Assembly (NCBI RefSeq): GCF_000765695.2
Contig: NZ_JRPB02000001.1
Span: 62,001-126,000, forward strand
DNA: 64,000 nucleotides
Reading direction: 5' to 3'
Origin: Helicobacter sp. MIT 11-5569
GTDB lineage: Bacteria > Campylobacterota > Campylobacteria > Campylobacterales > Helicobacteraceae
In this document: one piece after another, positions 54,062 through 62,707 of the stretch
How the letters are laid out: each line of letters begins with the position of its first letter
Position numbering within the stretch: the stretch's first letter is position 1
Program-made: the position numbers and the translations under genes
Notes under the pieces: generated by a model
What the model was told of the DNA's origin: nothing
Database searches by the model: none
The model's input: only the letters and a program-made list of their open reading frames with translations

Positions 54062-55437
54062 AAATTTTTTTAATGATTGGAATCGCACTTAGTGTTATTG
54101 GTTTTGTTGTTGAAATTCTTTTACAAAACTTTAGTGCGCATTTAGTCTTTTATGTTTTAATTATGACTTCTTTGATTTTGGGATTCTTAAAATTTAAAAA
54201 GCGTGAAGAGTTTATTCAAAAAATGCTGAATGTTACAAATTTTTATCAAAAAGGAATATTTGAAAAGCGTGTTTTATGGATTGAAGGTGATGCAGACCTT
54301 TGCACAATGGCAAATAATCTAAATAATGTGGCGGATAATTTAGAAGCTTTTATGCGAGAAATTAGCACCGCAGTCCATTCTTCTCAACAAGGAAAATATT
54401 ATCGTCTAGCTTATGCACAAGGCTTAAAGGGTGATTTTATTCAAAATATTAATAATATTAATGCAGCATTACTAAAAATTGAAGAGAATGCAAAAGAAAA
54501 TATTCAAAATGCGCTTGCTAAATCTCTTCTTGATTTGAGCTTGGGTAGCCAAAATGAAAATTTAACAAAAATTTCATCAGATTTAGATGGAGATATGCAG
54601 CAGCTTGATATTGTAAATGACAATGTTACAAATATTACAACAAGTGCTAAGGATTCTCAAAGAGATGTAGCAAGTATTAACGAATCCATTGATACATTAA
54701 TGGTGATTATTAATGAAAATCTAGCCACCATAGAGAGCTTTACTCAAAAATCAAAAGATATTCATTCTGTTGTTGAGATTATTGCCGATATTGCTAACCA
54801 AACAAATTTACTTGCCTTAAATGCAAGCATTGAAGCAGCAAGAGCAGGAGAGCACGGAAGAGGGTTTGCTGTTGTTGCTGATGAAGTGCGCCAGCTTGCA
54901 GAAAAGACGCACAAGGCAACTAATGGAATCTCAATGGTAGTGCAAAATATGCAACAAGAAATTGCCGAGATTCAAGACAATTTTTCTCAAATTTCTGATT
55001 ATGCAAACTCTACGCAAAGCAATATTGCAAATTTTAGTGAGATATTTGGAAAAATGGAGCAAACAACAATCACGCTTCAAGAAGTCTTTGATAAACTATC
55101 TTCGCGCTTGTTATTGAGTATTTCTAAGCTAGAACACATTGTGTATAAATCAAATTTATATCTAAGTTTTAATCTAAGAAAGGAAACTTGCGATTTTAAT
55201 GCCATTAATCCTATTTCTAAGTATTTAGATAATGAAAAAACATTACTAAGAATCGGACAATTAGATATTGAAGGGTTAAATCAAACAAAACAAGCCTTGC
55301 TTGCAGATACAAATTCTGCGTTAGATAAACTTAGCCATACTTTGACAAAAGAAAATGTGGAATCTATCATCAATACATTTGGAGATATTGAAAAATCTTC
55401 AAAACACGCTATTGAGCTTTTAGAATCGCACGCATAA
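54058..55437 (+). CDS. Chemoreceptor signalling protein paired with PAS sensor (CetA-like)
   Basis: The 459-residue protein has two N-terminal membrane helices close together (about 3-22 and 28-47) with almost no periplasmic part. It then has a HAMP-like region and a signalling domain ([40 protein letters not shown]), fitting a receptor that takes its signal from the PAS partner. After the signalling domain (from about 355) comes [15 protein letters not shown], then [15 protein letters not shown], which recalls a degenerate CZB zinc-binding domain. It is translationally coupled to the PAS gene. Confidence 0.88.
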   Translation: MKIFLMIGIALSVIGFVVEILLQNFSAHLVFYVLIMTSLILGFLKFKKREEFIQKMLNVTNFYQKGIFEKRVLWIEGDADLCTMANNLNNVADNLEAFMREISTAVHSSQQGKYYRLAYAQGLKGDFIQNINNINAALLKIEENAKENIQNALAKSLLDLSLGSQNENLTKISSDLDGDMQQLDIVNDNVTNITTSAKDSQRDVASINESIDTLMVIINENLATIESFTQKSKDIHSVVEIIADIANQTNLLALNASIEAARAGEHGRGFAVVADEVRQLAEKTHKATNGISMVVQNMQQEIAEIQDNFSQISDYANSTQSNIANFSEIFGKMEQTTITLQEVFDKLSSRLLLSISKLEHIVYKSNLYLSFNLRKETCDFNAINPISKYLDNEKTLLRIGQLDIEGLNQTKQALLADTNSALDKLSHTLTKENVESIINTFGDIEKSSKHAIELLESHA

Positions 55438-55455
55438 ATACCTAGAAGTATTTGT
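55434..55455. terminator. Short hairpin between convergent genes
   Basis: Arms ATAAATAC and GTATTTGT (one G-T pair) with a six-base loop span the end of the CetA-like gene and the gap before the hsdR stop. AT-rich and weak; a shared bidirectional terminator is possible. Confidence 0.35.
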
Positions 55456-55466
55456 GAGTAGAAATA

Positions 55467-58433
55467 TTATAGAAGATTGTGTGATTTTGTATTAGAGCAA
55501 ACCATTTCAAACATTGTTTGTGTGATTCTATTTTTAAATGCGTTATCATCATTAAATTGTTGAAAAAGTGCGAAATTTTCTTCTATAATATCTTGGAATT
55601 TTTCCTGCAAAATTGTTTCAAATTCTATGCGCAAATTTTGCCTATCAGAATTTTTTAAAGAATTTAAGATTCTCTCATCTTTTGCCATAGTGTTTTTGAT
55701 ATTGTGCAAATCTTTAACTATCTTGTCTCTTTCTTCAAAATCCATTCCAAATTTTTCATTAAATTCTTTTACAATACTTGAAAGCTCTTCTAGCTCTGTT
55801 TGTGGAGTTGCGCTTGAACCATCTGCTTGGGAAGGTTTTAACTCGCCATTTGCTTTAAGGATGATATTTTGACTTTTATCAAGCTGCACACGAAAGCTAT
55901 CAAAATCTATATTTTTTAATATATCTTTTGCAAAATCATCAGCATTTGGAGGAGCAAGCTTAGTAACTAGCTTTTTTAATAAGATATAAAGTTTTTCAAG
56001 CTCTATATCTTCATAGGGCAAAATTTGCACAAGAAAAGAATAGGCTTTAAGATAAGTTTTTGCCTTAGTGTAAAATTCTTTTCTTTCATCTTCTTGCTTC
56101 CCATTAAAACGCCCCACCATAATATCAAGCTTAGGGTGGATAATATCTTCTTTTTCTCTGTTTAAAATTGCTTTGACAAAGGAATCTATTTCATCTTGAG
56201 TGTAGATTCCATATTCTGCTAGATTTGTTTTAAGGGTAAAGATTTGCTCATCTTCGGTTGCTTCACCTAAATAAGTTTGCTCATAAAAAGGCTCAAAAGC
56301 TTTGGCAATATCTTCATGTGTATTTACAAAATCAATCACGCAAGTATCTTCTTTGTTTGGGCAGGTTCTATTTAGTCGTGAGAGAGTTTGCACTGCATTG
56401 ACGCCGCTTAAAGCTTTATCTACATACATTGTATGCAAAAGTGGCTCATCAAAACCGGTTTGATACTTTTCTGCGACAATTAAGAATTTATACTCATCTT
56501 TTTTAAATTCCTTTTTTAAAACACTTTCCCCAAAGCCATTTAACCCACTTTCGCTATAAGTTTCCCCATTTAAAGCCACTTCCCCAGAAAATGCCACAAT
56601 AGCTTTAAAGTTTGGATAATTTGCCCTTAAATATTCCCTAAAAGCAAAGTAATAATTTATGGCATTTTTCCTTGAACTTGTAACCACCATTGCTTTTGCT
56701 TTTCCATTAATTTTTCTAAAAGTTTTATTGAAAAAATGCTCTATCATAATGCTAGATTTTTTCTTAATAGTTTCAACATTGCTAACAACATAGGCTTTTA
56801 GTTTAGCATTAGCCTTTTTCTTGTCATAAAGCGGATTCTCTTCTATGCGCGATAGGATTCTATAATAGCTTTTATAAGTCGTGTATCCTTGCAACACATC
56901 AAGGATAAATCCCTCTTCAATAGCTTGTTTCATTGGGTAGAGATGAAAGGGGATAAATTTCTTAGTGTTTTGTATTTCACAAGCTGTGCCAAAAAGCTCT
57001 AAGGTTGTTGGTTTAGGCGTGGCAGTAAAAGCAAAATAGGAAGCATTGGGTTGGAGCTTTTTATTTTTTATAATTTCTGTAATTTCATCTTCTATTGTAG
57101 TTTCTGTATTTTCTTGGGATTCCTCGTTTTGGGATTCGTCTTTATCTCTAATAACTTCCCCTAGTTTTTGTGCATTGCTTCCACTTTGGCTAGAATGTGC
57201 CTCATCAATGAGAATCGCAAAGGTTTTAGCTTTAAGCTGTGTGATTTCATCTAAAATATAAGGGAATTTTTGAATCGTTGTAATGATGATTTTCTTACCT
57301 TCTTCTAGGGCGTTTCTTAGTTGTCTGCTCCCTTGCGTTATGGCTTCAACGAGATTCTTATCTTGTGAAAAAGATTGCACATTTTCTCTTATTTGACTAT
57401 CTAGGGCTTTTCTATCAGTTACGACAATGATAGTATCAAAGATATTTTGCATTTTGCCATTTTCTAATCTATGCAAACTTACAAGATTATGCGCAAGCCA
57501 TGCAATAGAATTGCTTTTGCCACTTCCTGCGCTATGCTCTATAAGATAGCGTTGCCCCACGCCATTTTCTTTTGCGTCTAAAAGTAGCTTTTCTATTAAA
57601 TCAAATTGGTGAAATCTAGGGAAGATAATTACTTCTTTATCATTTTTCTTAATAATTTGCACAAAATTAAAAATAAGATTTATTAAAGTTGCTTTGGTAA
57701 AAATTTTCTCCCACATATAAGCAGTTTTTATGCCCTCACTTAGCGGATTCCCTGCACCATTACTTAGCCCTATTTCTCCGCTTCCATTATTTAACCCACG
57801 ATTAAAAGGCAAAAAGTAGGTTTTTTCTCCTTCAAGTTTGGTTGTCATAAAGCTTAAATCACTATCAAGCGCAAAATACACAATACAGCGATTTAAAAGG
57901 GGTTCTCTTGGGTTTCTATCTGTTTTGTATTGTTTGATTGCGTCATAAACATTTTGATGTGTAAAAGGATTTTTTAGCTCAATTGTAACAAGTGGGATTC
58001 CATTTAGAAAAAGCACTATATCTATGGAATCCTTGCTTTGTTGGCTAAAATAAAGTTGGCGAATGATTGAAAGGGTGTTGTGATTGTAGTTTTGCTCACT
58101 TTGTTGATTAAAATTCGTATTTGGCTTTGCGTAAGCTAAGAAAATTTTTATTCCTTTAACTTCTACACAAGTTTGCAAGGCTTTGACTATGCCTTTTTCT
58201 TTGATTTGGATTGAAACTTTTTTAAAAAATTCCTCTTTATAATTCTCTCCCAAACGCTTTTTAATCTCTTCTAATTTTTCGCTTTGTGTGGATTCTATAA
58301 AGCTTATAAAAAGCTCTTTATCTAAGCATAGATTCTTATCATAATCCCCGCTTACTCTTTTGATATAACCATTTTTAGAGAGTAAATATTCTTCTATAAA
58401 GCTTTCTAAGTCTTTTTCTTGGTAGTTTGACAT
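55467..58433 (-). CDS. hsdR: Type I restriction enzyme, HsdR subunit
   Basis: The 988-residue motor-nuclease subunit has the N-terminal PD-ExK nuclease (SIDIVLFLNGIPLVTIELKN), Walker A HSAGSGKSNSIAWLA, DEAH box ILIDEAHSSQ, and FAFTATPKPTTLELFG, followed by the second helicase half (TGFDEPLLHTMYVDK, LSRLNRTCPNK). It translocates and cleaves unmethylated DNA with HsdM and HsdS. The frame is intact. A 309-residue gene lies between it and hsdS. Confidence 0.95.
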   Translation of the reverse strand: MSNYQEKDLESFIEEYLLSKNGYIKRVSGDYDKNLCLDKELFISFIESTQSEKLEEIKKRLGENYKEEFFKKVSIQIKEKGIVKALQTCVEVKGIKIFLAYAKPNTNFNQQSEQNYNHNTLSIIRQLYFSQQSKDSIDIVLFLNGIPLVTIELKNPFTHQNVYDAIKQYKTDRNPREPLLNRCIVYFALDSDLSFMTTKLEGEKTYFLPFNRGLNNGSGEIGLSNGAGNPLSEGIKTAYMWEKIFTKATLINLIFNFVQIIKKNDKEVIIFPRFHQFDLIEKLLLDAKENGVGQRYLIEHSAGSGKSNSIAWLAHNLVSLHRLENGKMQNIFDTIIVVTDRKALDSQIRENVQSFSQDKNLVEAITQGSRQLRNALEEGKKIIITTIQKFPYILDEITQLKAKTFAILIDEAHSSQSGSNAQKLGEVIRDKDESQNEESQENTETTIEDEITEIIKNKKLQPNASYFAFTATPKPTTLELFGTACEIQNTKKFIPFHLYPMKQAIEEGFILDVLQGYTTYKSYYRILSRIEENPLYDKKKANAKLKAYVVSNVETIKKKSSIMIEHFFNKTFRKINGKAKAMVVTSSRKNAINYYFAFREYLRANYPNFKAIVAFSGEVALNGETYSESGLNGFGESVLKKEFKKDEYKFLIVAEKYQTGFDEPLLHTMYVDKALSGVNAVQTLSRLNRTCPNKEDTCVIDFVNTHEDIAKAFEPFYEQTYLGEATEDEQIFTLKTNLAEYGIYTQDEIDSFVKAILNREKEDIIHPKLDIMVGRFNGKQEDERKEFYTKAKTYLKAYSFLVQILPYEDIELEKLYILLKKLVTKLAPPNADDFAKDILKNIDFDSFRVQLDKSQNIILKANGELKPSQADGSSATPQTELEELSSIVKEFNEKFGMDFEERDKIVKDLHNIKNTMAKDERILNSLKNSDRQNLRIEFETILQEKFQDIIEENFALFQQFNDDNAFKNRITQTMFEMVCSNTKSHNLL

Positions 58434-58435
58434 TG

Positions 58436-59365
58436 TTAGTCCTTATTGTTGTCTTCTATTAAATCAAATAGGCTTGGTCCATTATATTTTTGTTTTTTTC
58501 TTTTTATGCCTTGTTTTGTTATTTGGATATTATTATTTTTCTCTACATCATAAACCTTCTTTACCCGATGTGATATTCTGATTTCTTCCCCGCAATCATC
58601 AAAAGTTCTACAAATTTCTAATTGACAAGTAATAATTGTGCCATTAATAAAATTATATTTTTGATTAATCACATCTCTTTTAAAGCCACTATCACCCATA
58701 CTAAAATCTATCTTTTCTTTATTATAAATTCCTTTCCATTTAAATCTACCCTCTTTTAACACAGGAGATATAATTTCAATTTTTGCATCTTCAATAATAT
58801 CTGTATCTTTATTTTCTCCAACAATAAAAGAATTAAAATCATTTCGCAGAACAATTACTTCGTTTGTATTAGTTTGATACCCGACTTGTTTAATCTTTTC
58901 ATAATTTTTTGCTTTTTTATAAAAGTTCGATAATATTCTTCTGATTTTTGAATTTTGTTCAGGTTCTTGAAGTTTCTCTATAATTTTAGAGAAATCATCA
59001 TTTTTAAGTTTTAATTCTCTGATTTGTTCTTCTTTTAAGAGATTATCTAATTTATTTCTTTTATATCCTCCCGTAAGGTAATGAATTGCGATTTTATTGA
59101 AAGCTTCTTTAAAAAAGAATGCGATAGCTATTGGGTAAATTGAATTGATTATTATAATAAAGTCATCTATCAGCCCTCCTTCTTCCCTAGCCTTGCTTTC
59201 TATTTTAATTTCAAGATTTAATAGTGTTCCTAATTCACTAATAAAACTTAAAAGCTCTTTTTCCATAGCGTTACGGATATGGGCATTCATAGAATGCGAT
59301 TCATCATTAAAATAATAATGAATTTGCAAATTTTGTTTTTCAATATCCAAAGATTCTTTATTCAT
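58436..59365 (-). CDS. Unknown protein encoded inside the type I RM operon
   Basis: The 309-residue product has a charged N-terminal region, a hydrophobic stretch of about 25 residues (DFIIIINSIYPIAIAFFFKE, near 67-90) that could be one membrane segment, a Lys/Glu helical middle, and a beta-rich C-terminal third (FKWKGIYNKEKIDFSMGD, IITCQLEICRTFDDCGEEIR). I do not recognise the family. It lies 2 bp upstream of hsdR and 13 bp after hsdS, so it is part of the operon. Possible roles are restriction control or an extra defence effector; none is shown. Confidence 0.75.
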   Translation of the reverse strand: MNKESLDIEKQNLQIHYYFNDESHSMNAHIRNAMEKELLSFISELGTLLNLEIKIESKAREEGGLIDDFIIIINSIYPIAIAFFFKEAFNKIAIHYLTGGYKRNKLDNLLKEEQIRELKLKNDDFSKIIEKLQEPEQNSKIRRILSNFYKKAKNYEKIKQVGYQTNTNEVIVLRNDFNSFIVGENKDTDIIEDAKIEIISPVLKEGRFKWKGIYNKEKIDFSMGDSGFKRDVINQKYNFINGTIITCQLEICRTFDDCGEEIRISHRVKKVYDVEKNNNIQITKQGIKRKKQKYNGPSLFDLIEDNNKD

Positions 59366-59378
59366 AACTACCTCTTTT

Positions 59379-60650
59379 CTATAAATTTATTCTTCCGCAG
59401 ATGGCTTGGGATATAAGTGTGGTTTTGTATTCTTTGATAAGCTCTATTTGCTTTTTGGTTTTTTCTATAATTGTATCAATTTTGGCAATTTTAGAATCTA
59501 AAAATTGTGCGATTTCTTTTTGCTCTTGTAAAGGTGGGAATGGAACTGTAAAATTTTTAATATCATCTTGAGAAATTTGTCCAATTCCTATAGCCATAGA
59601 AAAATTGGTAATGGATTTCTTAAGTAAATCTGTTTGAAAAATCCAATAGAGATAATCATTAAACCGACTTCTTATAATAGCAGTAAAAGCACCAAATGAT
59701 AAATCATTATCCATTATTTTAGCTGTTTTCCCTAAAAGATTATCACTTCCATTTCGCACGCACATTAGCAAATCCCCAATCAACGCAACTTGCTTTTCTC
59801 TAATCTGTTTAGAATTGACATAAATTAAATCTTGATAATTTATTTTACCATTTTGAATATTATTTGCGCGCAAAACTGGATACCCCTCATTTTTGTTATT
59901 GACAATTTCTTCTGGAACATAGACTAATCCTATATTTGTTGATATTACAAATTTTAACTTCCTAACTTCCCAATGTTTTGGGATTTTGCCTAGATATTTT
60001 ATGCCGCTGTCTTTAAGTTCTGCTCTTTTGTCTAGTCCTTTTGTTACTGCTTCATTGATTAGGGCTTGTTTTTTCTCTTCTAAAAGTGTGATGAGCTTTT
60101 GCTTTTTGTCTATGAAATTTGAAATTTTTTCGCATTTTTTATCTAAAAATTCCGCGATTTGCTCTTGTTCTTTTAGGGGTGGATAAACAACTTTAATATT
60201 AAGTAATTCATCACAATTTAGAGTTGAGCGGACTCCTGTACCCAAATAATTAAAAATATGTTTTAAATACATATCAAAATATTGATAGTAAAAATATTTT
60301 GAAAAAATATTTTTCGCTGGAATTAACCTAATATAAGCTGAACTCATAATTCCAATTTTATGCACATATCCCACACGACTTGTTTTAATATTATCTAAAT
60401 CTATAAGTTTGAAAACCAAGTCATCTTGCTGAAAAATTTGGTATGTTCTAAAGTCTAATGGATTTAAGCCATTATTATCATCAATATTTCTTTCAATTAC
60501 ACCTTCCATAGTTAAAGAAAGTCTTTCTTGACACTGCAAAGTAGAATTTAGAATCTTTTTATTTGAAAAAATAAAAGCTCCTCTGACTAAACCCCACTCC
60601 TTTGGAATCTCCCCCAACCACTCTATACCACTATCTTTAAATTCTCTCAT
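59379..60650 (-). CDS. hsdS: Type I restriction enzyme, HsdS specificity subunit
   Basis: The 423-residue protein has two target-recognition domains each starting with the same motif (FKDSGIEWLGEIPKEWG at the N-terminus, LKDSGIKYLGKIPKHWEV at about 212) and each ending in a conserved helix (PPLKEQEQIAEFLDKK, PPLQEQKEIAQFLDSK). The two helices form the spacer in this family and set the bipartite target. The frame is intact. It overlaps hsdM by 4 bp. There is no adjacent second specificity gene or inverted repeat that would suggest switching. Confidence 0.94.
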   Translation of the reverse strand: MREFKDSGIEWLGEIPKEWGLVRGAFIFSNKKILNSTLQCQERLSLTMEGVIERNIDDNNGLNPLDFRTYQIFQQDDLVFKLIDLDNIKTSRVGYVHKIGIMSSAYIRLIPAKNIFSKYFYYQYFDMYLKHIFNYLGTGVRSTLNCDELLNIKVVYPPLKEQEQIAEFLDKKCEKISNFIDKKQKLITLLEEKKQALINEAVTKGLDKRAELKDSGIKYLGKIPKHWEVRKLKFVISTNIGLVYVPEEIVNNKNEGYPVLRANNIQNGKINYQDLIYVNSKQIREKQVALIGDLLMCVRNGSDNLLGKTAKIMDNDLSFGAFTAIIRSRFNDYLYWIFQTDLLKKSITNFSMAIGIGQISQDDIKNFTVPFPPLQEQKEIAQFLDSKIAKIDTIIEKTKKQIELIKEYKTTLISQAICGRINL

Positions 60651-62554
60651 TGCATAATCTCTTTTAAAAGATTCTGTATTTGGGATTCTAATTCTTGCAA
60701 GTCTTTATCTATCTCATTTAGGCTTCTTGGTGGAGTGTAGGTGTAGAAGTATTTGTTAAAAAGGATTTCATAGCCTATTTCCGCGCTTTCCCACGCTATC
60801 CAAGAGTTTGGCACATAGGGCTTGACTTCATTTTCATAGTAGCTTTGAATCTCTACTTTAAGCGGGATTTTTTCTGTGTTGTTAGTTTTATCAGAATCTA
60901 TTAAAAGGTTTTCTTCGCTCTTTTTAAGCTTTATGCCTAGAAAATCAAAAAATTCTTTTCTATCTTTGAAATTTCTAGGGTTTTGCTCTAAATTTTGGAG
61001 TTTTTCTAAAATTTTTTCTTTATTTGAAAGCTTTGCAAACTTTTCATCATCTTTTAGGGATTGCGTGCTTTTTGGTCTTTCTATTACGATTTTGGTATAG
61101 CCAAATTCTGCATTATCAAAGATTTTGCAATCTTTGCAAGAAGTATTGCCCAAAAATAAATCAGTAATTGCCTCTATGTGGGATTTTTGCATTTCATTTT
61201 GCTTTGAGCCAAGAGATTTTTTCATTTTAGTGTAGTAGGAATCGCTTGTGGCGTTGATAAGCTTTATTTTGCCCTTTTCTTTCTTTTTGTTTGTGATAAT
61301 CCAAATAAAAGTAGGGATTGCGGTGTTATAAAACATATTTGTTGGCAAGGCGACAATGGCTTCTAAAAAGTCGTTTTCTATAATGTGCTTTCTAATTGCC
61401 ACCATACCGCTATCACTATTAAAAAGTGAGCTTCCATTATGCACGCTAGCTATGCGCGAACCTAAGGGGGTATCAAATTTCATTTTTGAGAGCATGTTTA
61501 GCAAAAACATCATTTGCCCATCACTTTTGCTTGTGATACCGATTTGGAATCGCGGGTCGGCGCAACTTGTTTTTGAGCTTTTCTTGTCAATGTTTAGTAT
61601 TTTTTGGTCATTTTCCCATGATTTGCCATAAGGAGGATTTGTAAGCATAAAATCAAATTTTAAATGCCCTAACTTATCATCACTTAGTGTTGAGCCGTAT
61701 TTGATATTGTCGGGATTTTCACCTTTTATTAGCATATCAGCTTTGCAAATCGCGTAAGTTTCTGGGTTTATCTCTTGTCCATAGAGATGAATTGTTGCTT
61801 GTGATTTAATCAAGCCTTGCGGGTCTGTGATAAATTCTTTGGATTCTGTGAGCATTCCGCCACTCCCGCAAGCATTATCATAGATGAGAAAAGTGCCTTG
61901 CTTGATTTGCTCTTTTAGGGGTAAAAATAAAAGATGTGTCATAAGCTCTATAATCTCTCGTGGTGTGAAGTGTTCGCCTGCTTCTTCATTGTTTTCTTCA
62001 TTGAATCTGCGGATTAGCTCTTCAAAGACATAGCCCATACCAAGATTGCTAAGCCCTTTATGAATAACATTGCCTTCTTTATCCAAAATAGGATTGATTG
62101 AAAGGTTGATTTTAGGGGAGCAGAATCTCTCTATCACGCCAAAGAGAATATTTGCGTCTTCTAGGGTATCAAGCTGGTTTTTGAATTTGAATTTTGCAAA
62201 AATGTCTTTGATGTTTTCGCTAAAAGAATCAAGGTAGTTTTCAAAATTTATTCTTATGTTTTTAGGGTCACTTAAAAGGCTTTCTAGTGTGAAGTTGGAA
62301 TAATTGTAGAATCCCATATTGCTACCATTTTTGCCACTAAGTATGGAATCTAAATTTCCTAGCTTGTCTTTGTAGGTGTTGTAAGTTTTTATCACTTTGT
62401 CTTTTGTGGGTTCTAAGAGGACATCTATTCTTCTAAGCAAGGTCATAGGCAAGATTACATCGCGATATTTGCCTTTGACATAAACATCGCGGAGCAAATC
62501 ATCTGCAACACTCCAAATGAAATTGATGATAGGTTGGAACTCGTTAGCGTTCAT
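60647..62554 (-). CDS. hsdM: Type I restriction enzyme, HsdM methyltransferase subunit
   Basis: The 635-residue N6-adenine methyltransferase has an N-terminal helical domain (NFIWSVADDLLRDVYVKGKYRDVILPM), motif I IYDNACGSGGMLTE, and catalytic NPPYGKSW (about residue 318). EHFTPREIIELM is typical of HsdM. A C-terminal acidic/Lys-rich region (about 500-560) precedes a final helix. It is the first gene of hsdM-hsdS-X-hsdR. The 153-bp gap upstream separates it from the divergent transporter gene. Confidence 0.95.
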   Translation of the reverse strand: MNANEFQPIINFIWSVADDLLRDVYVKGKYRDVILPMTLLRRIDVLLEPTKDKVIKTYNTYKDKLGNLDSILSGKNGSNMGFYNYSNFTLESLLSDPKNIRINFENYLDSFSENIKDIFAKFKFKNQLDTLEDANILFGVIERFCSPKINLSINPILDKEGNVIHKGLSNLGMGYVFEELIRRFNEENNEEAGEHFTPREIIELMTHLLFLPLKEQIKQGTFLIYDNACGSGGMLTESKEFITDPQGLIKSQATIHLYGQEINPETYAICKADMLIKGENPDNIKYGSTLSDDKLGHLKFDFMLTNPPYGKSWENDQKILNIDKKSSKTSCADPRFQIGITSKSDGQMMFLLNMLSKMKFDTPLGSRIASVHNGSSLFNSDSGMVAIRKHIIENDFLEAIVALPTNMFYNTAIPTFIWIITNKKKEKGKIKLINATSDSYYTKMKKSLGSKQNEMQKSHIEAITDLFLGNTSCKDCKIFDNAEFGYTKIVIERPKSTQSLKDDEKFAKLSNKEKILEKLQNLEQNPRNFKDRKEFFDFLGIKLKKSEENLLIDSDKTNNTEKIPLKVEIQSYYENEVKPYVPNSWIAWESAEIGYEILFNKYFYTYTPPRSLNEIDKDLQELESQIQNLLKEIMQ

Positions 62555-62707
62555 TGTTGTTTCCTAATGCTAATATTAAAATTTTTAGTTTGTTTTTTGA
62601 TATTAAATTAAACTAATTATACTATAACTTGATGGTTTAGAGTTTTCACATAGCTTTGCTTTAAATCAAGTGTGTTACAATGCTAAAATTTAATTTTGGG
62701 AATGGTG

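Noticed and set aside
59379-60650. Invertible specificity (hsdS shufflon)
   Set aside because: One intact hsdS and no second specificity cassette, inverted repeats or recombinase gene nearby.
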